Translations under genes and position numbers: made by a program | The notes under the pieces: generated by a model | Told to the model about the DNA's origin: nothing | Databases searched by the model: none | What the model saw: only the letters and a program-made list of their open reading frames with translations | Assembly: GCA_963665915.2 (NCBI GenBank) | Contig: CAXXSG010000011.1 | Location: 62,001 to 126,000 of the forward strand | Origin: JAFGRU01 sp963665915 | GTDB lineage: Bacteria > Desulfobacterota > Desulfuromonadia > Desulfuromonadales > JAAYDE01 | Reading direction: 5' to 3' | DNA: 64,000 bases | In this document: piece after piece, positions 8,982 through 18,107 of the stretch | Layout of the letters: each line of letters opens with the position of its first letter | Position numbering within the stretch: position 1 is the first letter of the stretch

Positions 8982-10208
8982 GTGCCTAATTTCCAATATT
9001 CAGGCCGGGCAGCGGACGGCCAATTTCTACAAGGCGAACGGGTGGCTCCGTCGGCTGAGGCACTGGCTTCCCAGTTGCAGGCCGGGGGAATCATCCCGTT
9101 GGCCATTGAAGAGGCCGGGAAAACCACGCAGAACCTTGCGAAAAAAAACGTATCGGACTTTTTGCCGCGCAAGGTAAAAAAAGATGAACTCATTTTTTTC
9201 TGTTCCCAGATGTATTCTCTGACCAAGGCCGGGATTCCTATTATCAGGGCCTTGAACGGCCTCTCCACGACGACGAAAAATCCGCTTATGACGGATACCC
9301 TGCGTACCCTGATCGAAAGCCTGGAATCAGGACGGGGGCTGGCAGATGGTATGGCCCTCCACCCCAAGGTTTTTTCCCAGATTTTGATCAGCATGGTTCG
9401 GGTCGGGGAAAACTCCGGCCAGACTCCCCAGGCCTTTCTTCAGGTCGGCCGTTATCTTCAGCAGGAAAAGGAAACCGCAGACCAGATGAAGGCGGCCCTG
9501 CGCTACCCCCTATTTGTCGTTGTGGCTATTTTTACGGCCATCGGCATACTCAATGTGCTGGTGATCCCTACTTTTAAAAAAGTTTTCGATCAGTTCGGGG
9601 CGGATCTTCCCCTGGCCACCAGAGTTTTGATCGGCACTTCCGACTTTATTGTAACCTACTGGTATTACATCATCTTTGTGCTGGCAATGGGAATAGTGGC
9701 GTGGGTCAGATATCTGCGGACCGAGTCGGGGCGCCTTTTTTGGGATAGACAAAAACTCAGGCTTCCCCTTGTGGGGAGCATTATCCTGAGGTGCACCCTG
9801 ACGCGTTTTGCGCGTGCTTTTTCCATGGGTTTCCAGGCCGGTATCCCTGTGGTTCAGATTCTCAGCCTGACTGCAAGCGCGGTCGGTAATGCCTTTATCG
9901 GTTCGCGATTGGACTTTATGCGCAACAGCATCGAGCGAGGCGAAACTCTTACCAACAGTGCTGTGGGGGCGGCCCTTTTTACCCCCGTGGTGCTGCAGAT
10001 GCTGGCCGTGGGGGAGGAGACCGGCGAGTTGGACACCATGCTGGAGGAAGTCGCGGATTTTTATGAACGGGAAGTGGCTTACGATTTAAAGCGCTTGACC
10101 GGCGCCATTGAACCGATCCTGATCCTGTTCCTGGGAGGGCTGGTGCTGGTCATGGCCTTGGGGATATTTCTTCCGGTCTGGAATCTTTTTTCCGTGGTCA
10201 GAGGGTGA
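8982..10208 (+). CDS. mshG: MSHA inner-membrane platform protein MshG
   Basis: 408-residue GspF/PilC-family platform protein with two repeats of the T2SSF domain (about 70-195 and 275-395) and three transmembrane regions (about 168-190, 222-242, 372-395). Motifs seen: MYSLTKAGIPIIRALNGL in the first repeat and SMGFQAGIPVVQIL in the second, with the GEETGELD signature before the last helix. GTG start at 8982 with AAGAGG six bases before it. Confidence 0.93.
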   Translation: MPNFQYSGRAADGQFLQGERVAPSAEALASQLQAGGIIPLAIEEAGKTTQNLAKKNVSDFLPRKVKKDELIFFCSQMYSLTKAGIPIIRALNGLSTTTKNPLMTDTLRTLIESLESGRGLADGMALHPKVFSQILISMVRVGENSGQTPQAFLQVGRYLQQEKETADQMKAALRYPLFVVVAIFTAIGILNVLVIPTFKKVFDQFGADLPLATRVLIGTSDFIVTYWYYIIFVLAMGIVAWVRYLRTESGRLFWDRQKLRLPLVGSIILRCTLTRFARAFSMGFQAGIPVVQILSLTASAVGNAFIGSRLDFMRNSIERGETLTNSAVGAALFTPVVLQMLAVGEETGELDTMLEEVADFYEREVAYDLKRLTGAIEPILILFLGGLVLVMALGIFLPVWNLFSVVRG

Positions 10209-10227
10209 AGACTATAAAAGAAAAAAA

Positions 10228-10243
10228 TGGCCTGATGTTTGCA
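10228..10243 (+). promoter_or_regulatory. Sigma-54-like promoter for mshA
   Basis: TGGCCTGATGTTTGCA has the GG (-24) and GC (-12) dinucleotides exactly ten bases apart and matches most other positions of the RpoN consensus. It lies about 72 bases before the mshA ATG, in the gap after mshG. Confidence 0.65.
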
Positions 10244-10314
10244 AAATTAAAGGCCTTAAATGGTCGAAAGTTCAAAAAAGTCAAAAATATAACAAAACTC
10301 TGGAGGGAAAATCG

Positions 10315-10692
10315 ATGCGGAACGAAAAAGGTTTTACACTGATTGAGCTGGTCATGGTGATTGTGATCCTGGGTATCCTGACGGCGGTAGCTGTTCCCAA
10401 GTTTATTGATCTCAAGGTTGAAGCCCAGGCTTCGGCATTGCAAGGGGTTGTGGGCGCCATTTCCTCGGCAAGCGCCGTCAACTACGCGGGCCGTTCCGCT
10501 AACGCTGCCAAGGGAGAGATTACCCAGGGCTTGACCTGTCAGACGGCTGCTGCGGTCATTCTCGAAGGTGGAATCCCCGACGGTTATACGCTGGATAATG
10601 TGACGGCATTGGGGGCGGGTGCCAATACCTGCATTGTGACTCAAACCGATGGTTCTGCGACCGCCAATGCAACTATTATCGGAATTCTCTAA
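10315..10692 (+). CDS. mshA: MSHA major pilin MshA
   Basis: 125-residue type IVa prepilin. The leader is only six residues (MRNEKG) followed by FTLIELV, so PilD-type peptidase would cut after Gly6 and methylate Phe7; Glu at mature position 5 is present. The hydrophobic spine covers about residues 7-28. Two cysteines near 79 and 103 can form the C-terminal disulfide loop. It is preceded by TGGAGGG at the right distance and by a sigma-54-like promoter, and followed by a terminator, so it can be transcribed as a single strong unit, as expected for the major subunit. Confidence 0.88.
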   Translation: MRNEKGFTLIELVMVIVILGILTAVAVPKFIDLKVEAQASALQGVVGAISSASAVNYAGRSANAAKGEITQGLTCQTAAAVILEGGIPDGYTLDNVTALGAGANTCIVTQTDGSATANATIIGIL

Positions 10693-10736
10693 AAAAATCA
10701 GGGCTGAGTGTTTCCAGGCCATATTAAAAGCTGAAA

Positions 10737-10770
10737 ACGAGGTCCGTTTACCCGGGCCTCGTTTTTTTTT
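10737..10770 (+). terminator. Terminator after mshA
   Basis: Ten-bp stem (ACGAGGTCCG with CGGGCCTCGT, one G-T pair), six-base loop, nine T. Partial stop here would lift major-pilin output above the minor pilins. Confidence 0.88.
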
Positions 10771-10814
10771 GTGAGAAACTTCCGGATGCTTTTTCGGGTC
10801 GGCTGGGAATTGTA

Positions 10815-11291
10815 ATGCGCTTTTTGTTAAAAAACCAATCCGGTTTTACACTGGTTGAACTGACTATAGTTCTGGTTCTCCTCGGCATCGTTTCGGTGAT
10901 TGCCCTGCCGAAGTTTTTCGACAGCGGGACTTTTCGAAAAAGAGGTTATTGCAATGAGGTGGTGTCGGCCTTTCGCTACGGACAGAAACTGGCTCTCGCC
11001 GAAGGGTGCGATATCCGCGTTCGGACGTCATCATCGGGGGTCGATATCTTTCGCCGTCAGGTGTGCAACGGCAGTAGTGCCTTCAACCGTGCGGTGATTC
11101 ACCCCGGAAAAGGTGGGAACTATAATGAGGCCCCTCCGACAGGTATCACTTTAAGCAGCTCCACGGTTGTTTTTGACGCAGTGGGAAGAGCCCGGGATGC
11201 TTCCGGAACAACCACCGACTTTTCCATTTCTGTGGGGGGCGATCTCGCCTTTCAGGTTGTCGGGGAAACAGGGTTTATCAAATCACCATGA
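10815..11291 (+). CDS. mshC: MSHA minor pilin MshC
   Basis: 158-residue prepilin-like protein with a ten-residue leader ending in Gly, then FTLVELTIVLVLLGI, with Glu at mature position 5. The mature part carries CN, a CDIRV and a further Cys before GSSAFN, typical of MshC-like minor pilins with a conserved disulfide. The stop overlaps mshD by four bases (ATGA). Name rests on order in the msh locus. Confidence 0.75.
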   Translation: MRFLLKNQSGFTLVELTIVLVLLGIVSVIALPKFFDSGTFRKRGYCNEVVSAFRYGQKLALAEGCDIRVRTSSSGVDIFRRQVCNGSSAFNRAVIHPGKGGNYNEAPPTGITLSSSTVVFDAVGRARDASGTTTDFSISVGGDLAFQVVGETGFIKSP

Positions 11292-11746
11292 CTCTCCGGG
11301 AAATAATTCGCAGTAATCAGAGCGGACTGACGCTGGTGGAACTGGTCATGTCCATGGTTGTTATATCCGTGGCTTTGTCCGGTGTCCTGCTTCTTTTGAA
11401 TACGACCATTCTCCATAGTTCCGATCCTCTTATCCAGCATCAGTCCCTGGCTATTGCGGAAGCCTACCTGGAAGAGATACTCCTGAAAGAATACAGCGAT
11501 CCTGGCGGCCCGACTGAATCGGGGCGACCGGATTACGACGATGTGGCAGATTACCACGGCCTCCATGATATTGGCGCACGCAACCAGTTCAATGCTGCGA
11601 CCGGCCTGAGCGACTATACCGTTGATGTTTCGGTGACGGCGGATACTTTGGGCTCACCGGCCGTCAATGCCCGGCGGGTGGATGTTACCGTTAGCCATAT
11701 CCACGGATTCTCCATGACCTTAAGGGGATACCGAACCAGTTATTGA
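11288..11746 (+). CDS. mshD: MSHA minor pilin MshD
   Basis: 152-residue prepilin-like protein. The leader of 13 residues ends in Gly and the mature protein begins with Leu (LTLVELVMSM), not Phe, a variation tolerated in minor pilins. The segment QHQSLAIAEAYLEEIL is the typical MshD/PilV-like helix after the spine. Overlaps mshC (ATGA). Confidence 0.75.
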   Translation: MTLREIIRSNQSGLTLVELVMSMVVISVALSGVLLLLNTTILHSSDPLIQHQSLAIAEAYLEEILLKEYSDPGGPTESGRPDYDDVADYHGLHDIGARNQFNAATGLSDYTVDVSVTADTLGSPAVNARRVDVTVSHIHGFSMTLRGYRTSY

Positions 11747-11752
11747 AAAGTT

Positions 11753-12559
11753 ATGAATCTTTTCTGCGACAACTTTCGCAACCATTCCGGTTTCACGCTG
11801 ATTGAGATGATTCTGGTGATCACCATTGCCGGCGTCCTGGCCTCGATTTCTTTTATTTTTATCTACAAACCGATTGAGGGTTTTCAGGATGCGGAAAGGC
11901 GGGGCCAATTAGTTGATGCGGCTGAAACGGTCATGTCCCGCATGCAGCGCGATGTCCGCCGAGCCCTGCCCAACAGCATCCGGATTGCTGCAGGAGGTGG
12001 GGTAATCGAGTTTGTGAGCACCAGGGATGGCGGCCGCTATCGGGTCGCCGCACCGGGGGACGTTCTCGATCTGACAGCCGCCGACAACGGTTTTGATGTA
12101 CTAGGCTCTCTGCGGGAAGTGCCGGCGACGGGGAGAAGTCTGGCGGTGTACAATCTGGCGGCCGCGGGGACCATCGGCAATGTCTATTATGGCGACAATC
12201 GTGCGCTGGTCGGGAGCGGCAGCAGTGTCGATCATGTCGTCCTGTCACCCGCTTTCCATTTTCCTCTCGCTTCACCCCATCAGCGCTTTTTCGTTCTCGA
12301 CGGGCCGGTGAGTTACATTTGTGATGGCGGAGCTGGAACTCTTGTTCGTTATCAGGGTTATTCCTACAGCGAGACACAACCGACCGGTTTTCCATCGGGA
12401 AGCGGCGATCTCATGGTGGAAAATGTTCAGAGCTGCCGGTTTGCCTATGCGCCGGGGACCAGCCAGCGGGTCGGGCTTCTTACCCTTGAACTCACCCTGG
12501 GAAAGGGCGGGGAGCAGATCACCCTGCTGCATCAGGTCCATGTGAGCAATGCGCCATGA
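11753..12559 (+). CDS. mshO: MSHA minor pilin MshO
   Basis: 268-residue prepilin-like protein with a 13-residue leader, then FTLIEMILVITIAGVLAS. The region QRDVRRALPNSIRI is the characteristic MshO helix-to-sheet junction. Larger than MshC and MshD, as usual. Stop overlaps mshP by four bases. Confidence 0.8.
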   Translation: MNLFCDNFRNHSGFTLIEMILVITIAGVLASISFIFIYKPIEGFQDAERRGQLVDAAETVMSRMQRDVRRALPNSIRIAAGGGVIEFVSTRDGGRYRVAAPGDVLDLTAADNGFDVLGSLREVPATGRSLAVYNLAAAGTIGNVYYGDNRALVGSGSSVDHVVLSPAFHFPLASPHQRFFVLDGPVSYICDGGAGTLVRYQGYSYSETQPTGFPSGSGDLMVENVQSCRFAYAPGTSQRVGLLTLELTLGKGGEQITLLHQVHVSNAP

Positions 12560-12963
12560 AATCCGTTTTTCACCCACAGAACAGGGAGCGGGGCTTTACT
12601 CTGGTAATCGCTCTCTTCATTCTCCTCGGCCTGGCCGTTTTTGGCGGCTACCTGCTGACTATGTCGACGGTTCAGAATCGCAACTCAGTTCTTTCCCTGC
12701 AAGGGGCGAGAGGCTATCATGCCGCCCACAGCGGCATCGAATGGGGTATTGCCCGGGCCGCCGCCGGGAATTGCACGGCCGTCACCAGTTTTAACGTGTC
12801 GGGAACCGGCTTCAATGTCAATGTCAGATGCCAGAGTCAGGAGTTTACTGAAGGGAGTAATACCTACAACGTCTATCGAATTACGGCGTTGGCGGAGTCC
12901 GGCAGTTATGGGTCCGATGATTATGTGTCCCGGCGTTTGGAAGCCAAGGTTACGGGGCCTTGA
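12556..12963 (+). CDS. mshP: MSHA minor pilin MshP
   Basis: 135-residue prepilin-like protein, leader ending RERG then FTLVIALFIL. The Glu at mature position 5 is replaced by Ile, as in MshP and PilX relatives, which cap the pilus tip complex. HAAHSGIEWGI near residue 54 is the typical MshP A-x-SG-x-EW motif. Lies 18 bases before mshQ. Confidence 0.78.
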   Translation: MKSVFHPQNRERGFTLVIALFILLGLAVFGGYLLTMSTVQNRNSVLSLQGARGYHAAHSGIEWGIARAAAGNCTAVTSFNVSGTGFNVNVRCQSQEFTEGSNTYNVYRITALAESGSYGSDDYVSRRLEAKVTGP

Positions 12964-12981
12964 GTTCGGAAGGTTAGGAAA

Positions 12982-15900
12982 ATGGATATAAGGAAATCAA
13001 CCTTTTTGGTATTACTGCTGGTTGTCCTGGCCGTCGCTCTGGTCCCGACCTTGTCGCGAGCCGAGACGGTCAGAGACGAATTCAACAATGTGTCGTATGA
13101 CAATAATGACGGGACCAACAACTGGTCCGGTCCGTGGCATGAATCCGGCGATGATGACGATGTCTCCAGAGGAGATGTCCGGGTTACGCAGGGCCCTGAT
13201 CACAGTCGTTACGTAATGATGTTCCGGGACAACAACCGGGGAGCCTATCGGAGAGCGGATCTGAGCGGGGCTGCCAGTGCAACGCTGAGTTACAGTTATT
13301 TTCGCGACCATTTGGACAGAAGCTCGGATTACGTTGCGGTTTTCGTTTCCGGCGATGGTGGCGGACACTGGACTGAATTGACACGGCATTCCGGCCCGGA
13401 CAATGATTCCGGATATGTGGCGGTCTCTTATGATATCAGTGCCTATATCTCCAACAACACAGTAATTGCCTTCGATTCATCGTCATCGTTGGGGAATGAC
13501 GACCGCGTTTATTTCGACGACGTGCAGATCCTCTACACCACAACCAACCGGCATTTCGCCATTGCTCACGATGGGATGGGGGATAACTGCAATCCGGAGC
13601 CTGTGACCATTGCCGCGCATGACGCCAGTCACAATGTCGACAGCGGTTTTACCGGAAGCGTCGATTTATCAACCTCGACCGGACACGGCAGTTGGTCGGT
13701 TATCTCCGGCAACGGGACTCTGAGCGATTCCGGCGGCGGGAATGCAGCCTATACCTTTGTCGCTGCCGACAACGGCACCGTCACTCTGGGTTTACGCGAC
13801 TCGGCGGATGAAACCGTGAATGTCGACATCAGTGACGGCACCTTAACCGAAGAGGCTTCTGAAGACCCGGACCTGGTTTTTTTCACGACAGGGGTTGAGT
13901 GCCTGCCTGTCGGCGATTGGCGTATGGAGAATGACCCGTGGGGGCTGACGGCCATCGACTCCTCCGGCAACGGCCTGGACGGCATCATCAGCAGCGCCAC
14001 CACTCAGGAGGACACCGATCCGGCCTTGGGCGGAACACCCGGCACCTGCCAGTACGCCGGTTTCAACGGTACCGTGCAGAGCATGGTGGAGATTGCCCAT
14101 AATTCGTTGTTGGCCATACCGGAGGAACTGACCGTTTCCCTCTGGTTCAACGCCAAGACCCTGCCAAGCGCAGGCAGTCTGAGCAGCATTTTGTCTAAAG
14201 ACGAAAACTACGAATTCCACATCGACGGTTCCCGGGAAATCTACTGGTGGTGGAACAGCACGTCCGGCGCGGCCCATACCTATACGACCAATGGTGCCAA
14301 TATCCAGGCCAATCAATGGTACCACGTTTCCATCGTCTACAGCCGTTCCACGGCTGACCAGGTCATTTATCTGAATGGCGTACCTTTTCCAAAGCAGGAA
14401 GCCGGGGCGGATCGAGATGATTTAATGATGGACAGCGGTGACCCTTTGCAGATCGGCCAGGATATGGCGTTCAGCGGCCGTGAATTCGACGGCTTTATCG
14501 ATGAGGTGCGCGTCTATTCCAGTGCTTTGAGCCAATCCCAGATACAGGCGGTTATGAACGCTACCCACCCATGCAGCCTGTTCAGTGTCGACCTCGACCA
14601 TTACCGTATTGAACATGATGGCCAGGGGCTGACTTGTCAGCCGGAAGAGGTCACAGTGCGGGCTTGCCTGAATGCCGATTGTACAGATGAATATGCCAAT
14701 CCCGTCGATGTCACCTTGAGTCCGGGTGGCTGGGTTGGCGGCGACGTGCAGACCATCAACGGCGGCAGTGGCGTTTTATACCTGCGTCACACCCAGGCGG
14801 AGAGCGTCTCCCTCGGAGTTTCCAGTAGCGCACCGGCGGCGACGAATCCGACTGAATGTTTTGTCAGCGGCGTGGTCGGCTCCTGTGACGTCCTTTTTCA
14901 TGCCACGGGGTTTGTTTTTCAGGTTCCCGATTTCGAGTCCTGTCAAGGCACGACAGTCACAATGCGGGCGGTGCAACTGGACGACACGACCCAGGCCTGC
15001 ACCGCCCTGGAGGGCTTCGGCACGCAGACCAAGGCTGTCAGTTTCTGGAGCGGCTACAGTAATCCGGCCACGGGCAGCCGGTCGGTGCAGGTCAACGGCA
15101 GCAGCGTGGCCGTCAGTTCGCCCGGGACCGCCATCACCCTGACCTTTGATACCGCTGCCAGCACCGAACTCGCCATCAACTATAATGATGCCGGACAGGC
15201 GCAGCTTGATGCCCGTTATCTGGGGAGCGGCGACGATGCCGGATTGGAACTGGTCGGCAGCGATACCTTTATCAGCTATCCGAATCGGCTGAACGTAGAG
15301 GTGACCAGCGACGGTAGCACCAGCCTCAACAATATGGGCAGCAGCGGTGATCCCCACTGGCCGTCCGGAGAAGATTTTCAGGTCAAGGTGAGCGGGGTCT
15401 GTCAGGATGGCAGCGTGACGACCAATTTCGCCTGGCCCACGACTTTGACTGCGATCACTCCCTTTGCACCGGCCAGCGGAACCCTCGGTTCCATGTCGAA
15501 TGGTAGCATTGCCTTGACGGATTTCAGCAGCGGCAGCTCGACGGTCACCGATGCGCAATATTCCGAAGTCGGCAACTTCACCCTGCAGGCCAACGCCGTC
15601 AATTACCTGGCGCCGGGGATTGATATCCAGGGGGACGGCGGTGTGGTTGGCCGCTTCACGCCTCACCATTTCGAGGTCTCCACCAACACCCCCATGTTCG
15701 GAACGGCCTGCAGCGGGGGGAACTTCACCTATATCGGCCAGGTCTTCGATTACACGACCAAGCCGGTCCTGACCGTAAGCGCCAGAAATAAGCAGAACTT
15801 CACGACCCGAAACTACACCGGTGCCTGGTGGAAGATCACGGACGGCAGTTTAAGTGGAAAGCAGTATAATGTGATAAGCGGGACACTTGATTTGAGTCTT

Positions 15901-16590
15901 GTGCCGTCCCCTGATCCGGTCATTGCGGAAAACCCCGGCACCGGTGCGGGGACGCTGGCATTCAGTTCCGGAGGGGGTATGAGGTTTGTCCGGGGCGCTC
16001 CCGAAGCCGATTTTGATGCCGAGATCAGCCTCGGAATCAACGTCGTTGATAGCGACGGAATTGTTTACTCAGCCAATCCGGCCCGCTTCGGTCTCCCAAC
16101 TCTGGGTTTCGGCATGGCTTTCGACAATGGCAAGGAGATGCGTTACGGCAGGCTGGTCCTGGAAAATGCCTACGGCTCGGAACTGCTCAACCTTCCGGTC
16201 TCTGCCTCAATACAATACTTTGACGGCAGCGGTTTTGTCACCAACACGGATGACAGCTGTACGGCCTGGGATACGGGACTGCTGACGCTGACCAGCGCGG
16301 AAGAATCGGTGGCCGGTGCGGGCCCCATACGCGTCAAAGGGACGGTCGACACCACAGCGACTTTGTCGCCGGCCCTTTTTAGCAACGGCCTTGCAAACCT
16401 GCTTTTTTCCGCGCCCGGCAGCGGCGGGGATGGCTGGGTGGATATCGACCTTGAGCTCGGAGGTCTGAGCTGGCTTAGGTTCGACTGGGACGGGAACGGA
16501 TTTCATGACAACAACCCCGCCTCGCGGGCGACCTTCGGCATTTTTAAAAGCAACCCGCGCCTCATCTACCAGCGTGAATCCGTAAATTAA
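12982..16590 (+). CDS. mshQ: MshQ-like pilus tip adhesin with LamG-like domain
   Basis: 1202-residue secreted protein, last gene of the msh locus. Signal peptide of about 28 residues (cut near SRAE); N-terminal beta-sandwich domain about 30-185; Ig-like stretch about 190-300; a concanavalin/LamG-type domain about 309-528 (starts GDWRMEN, contains LTVSLWFNA, WYHVSIVYS, DEVRVYSSAL); then the long MshQ C-terminal region (about 530-1202, DUF6701) ending in WLRFDWDG and RATFGIFKSNPRLIY. MshQ is thought to sit at the pilus tip. LamG folds bind sugars or proteins, so a surface adhesin role is inferred. Cysteine pairs are spread through the protein. Confidence 0.85.
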   Translation: MDIRKSTFLVLLLVVLAVALVPTLSRAETVRDEFNNVSYDNNDGTNNWSGPWHESGDDDDVSRGDVRVTQGPDHSRYVMMFRDNNRGAYRRADLSGAASATLSYSYFRDHLDRSSDYVAVFVSGDGGGHWTELTRHSGPDNDSGYVAVSYDISAYISNNTVIAFDSSSSLGNDDRVYFDDVQILYTTTNRHFAIAHDGMGDNCNPEPVTIAAHDASHNVDSGFTGSVDLSTSTGHGSWSVISGNGTLSDSGGGNAAYTFVAADNGTVTLGLRDSADETVNVDISDGTLTEEASEDPDLVFFTTGVECLPVGDWRMENDPWGLTAIDSSGNGLDGIISSATTQEDTDPALGGTPGTCQYAGFNGTVQSMVEIAHNSLLAIPEELTVSLWFNAKTLPSAGSLSSILSKDENYEFHIDGSREIYWWWNSTSGAAHTYTTNGANIQANQWYHVSIVYSRSTADQVIYLNGVPFPKQEAGADRDDLMMDSGDPLQIGQDMAFSGREFDGFIDEVRVYSSALSQSQIQAVMNATHPCSLFSVDLDHYRIEHDGQGLTCQPEEVTVRACLNADCTDEYANPVDVTLSPGGWVGGDVQTINGGSGVLYLRHTQAESVSLGVSSSAPAATNPTECFVSGVVGSCDVLFHATGFVFQVPDFESCQGTTVTMRAVQLDDTTQACTALEGFGTQTKAVSFWSGYSNPATGSRSVQVNGSSVAVSSPGTAITLTFDTAASTELAINYNDAGQAQLDARYLGSGDDAGLELVGSDTFISYPNRLNVEVTSDGSTSLNNMGSSGDPHWPSGEDFQVKVSGVCQDGSVTTNFAWPTTLTAITPFAPASGTLGSMSNGSIALTDFSSGSSTVTDAQYSEVGNFTLQANAVNYLAPGIDIQGDGGVVGRFTPHHFEVSTNTPMFGTACSGGNFTYIGQVFDYTTKPVLTVSARNKQNFTTRNYTGAWWKITDGSLSGKQYNVISGTLDLSLVPSPDPVIAENPGTGAGTLAFSSGGGMRFVRGAPEADFDAEISLGINVVDSDGIVYSANPARFGLPTLGFGMAFDNGKEMRYGRLVLENAYGSELLNLPVSASIQYFDGSGFVTNTDDSCTAWDTGLLTLTSAEESVAGAGPIRVKGTVDTTATLSPALFSNGLANLLFSAPGSGGDGWVDIDLELGGLSWLRFDWDGNGFHDNNPASRATFGIFKSNPRLIYQRESVN

Positions 16591-16685
16591 AATAAAAGTT
16601 ACTGTTCAGCACAATGGTTGCTGCGAGGCCATTAGCCAAGGCAGTGAATAATTACAACTAAAAGAGTGTCGCCTGCGGCTTCGGA

Positions 16686-17873
16686 TCAAATCAGAGCAAG
16701 CTCTTTGGCCAGCTCTTCCCATGCCGGCAGGCTGCGCTCGATCATATCCTTTTCCATGCAGTAAGCGATTCTGAAAAAACCGGGGGCGCCGAAACCGGCT
16801 CCGGGAACCAACAGAATGCGGTGTTTCTGAGCGACCCGAACAAATTCCACGTCATCTTCCAGCGGAGACCTGGGAAAGAGGTAAAAAGCCCCATCCGGTT
16901 TGATCATCCGGAAGCCGAGGGCCGTGAGCTTGTTGTAAAGAATATCCCGCTTTTCCTGATATTTTGCGACATCAACCGATTCGTGCTGAAGTCCCGTCAC
17001 CAGCCTCTGGATGAGAGCCGGGGCGTTGACAAAGCCGAGAATGCGATTGCAGAAAACTGTACCCTCAAGGAATTTTTCCACCCCGCTCATTTCGGGGCTG
17101 GCGGCCAGATAGCCGATCCGCTCTCCGGGGAGGGCGAGGTCCTTGGAGTGGGATGTGACGATGACGGCATTCCGCACGCAGTCGAACAGAGAGGGCACTT
17201 CCCGCTTGTCGTAGGCAATCCCCGCATAAGGTTCATCTGAAATCACAAAGATGGTTTGTCCCAGTTCCTTTTCTTTTCGTGCGACCAGAGCGCCCAGCTT
17301 TTCCAGTGTTTCCCTGGGATAAATGACCCCCGTGGGGTTGTTGGGCGAGTTGATGATGATCGCCCGGGTCCGGGTCGTGATGGTCGCTTCGATGGCGGCC
17401 AGATCCGGCTGAAAGGTCTCCATGTCCGTGTTGACCACTCGGGAAAGCCCGCCGTGGTTATCGATATAGAAGCGGTACTCTACGAAAAAGGGGCTGAGAA
17501 TGATGACCTCTTCTCCCGGATTGAGGATGGTTTTGAGGACTACGTTCAGAGCGCCTCCCGCTCCGCAGGTCATGACCACATGCTGTGCTGAAACCTTTTT
17601 AGACGAACGTTCGGAAAGAACTTCCGCCACCGCCCGACGGGTCTCTTCGTAACCGGCGTTGCTCATGTAGCGGTGACTTCCCTGCACCTGGTCTTCCGCC
17701 AACCTCTTGAGCTCTCGTCGAAATGCTTCAGGGGGCTCAACCGCTGGATTTCCTAGGGTAAAATCAAAAACGTTTTTCTCCCCGTGAATTTTCCTCAGGG
17801 CTGCCCCTTCCTCGAACATTTTTCGTATCCAGGACGCTTTTTCCAGATAATTTTGGATTTTGTCGGCGATCAT
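16686..17873 (-). CDS. Class I/II aminotransferase (aspartate aminotransferase family)
   Basis: 395-residue pyridoxal-phosphate aminotransferase, fold type I. Visible: SPNNPTG motif (cofactor-binding Asn), ISDEPYAGI (Asp and Tyr for PLP), and the lysine motif SHSKDLALPGERIGY in which the Lys forms the Schiff base and the Arg binds phosphate. The subgroup with N-terminal FDFTLGNPAVEPP is found beside aromatic amino acid genes in this lineage, so aspartate or aromatic substrates are both possible. Transcribed away from pheA, with a 234-base divergent gap. Confidence 0.85.
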   Translation of the reverse strand: MIADKIQNYLEKASWIRKMFEEGAALRKIHGEKNVFDFTLGNPAVEPPEAFRRELKRLAEDQVQGSHRYMSNAGYEETRRAVAEVLSERSSKKVSAQHVVMTCGAGGALNVVLKTILNPGEEVIILSPFFVEYRFYIDNHGGLSRVVNTDMETFQPDLAAIEATITTRTRAIIINSPNNPTGVIYPRETLEKLGALVARKEKELGQTIFVISDEPYAGIAYDKREVPSLFDCVRNAVIVTSHSKDLALPGERIGYLAASPEMSGVEKFLEGTVFCNRILGFVNAPALIQRLVTGLQHESVDVAKYQEKRDILYNKLTALGFRMIKPDGAFYLFPRSPLEDDVEFVRVAQKHRILLVPGAGFGAPGFFRIAYCMEKDMIERSLPAWEELAKELALI

Positions 17874-18107
17874 ATTTTCGGCTCCTCATTCTGTTTTCTT
17901 TGTATCATTTGATGGATTCTGAGTTTAAACAGGCTTTAATTGCGGGTCAAGAATAAAGCCAGGGAACCCATCAACCAAACAAGCAGCCGCATGGCCCTCT
18001 TTGGACAGATTTTCAAATGTTGTTTTATTTCCCGAAATTTCTTTGATATATTGAATTTTCCTGAAAGCCTTCACATATTTCAGCCGGTCAATTGAGAGGA
18101 TAGTATT

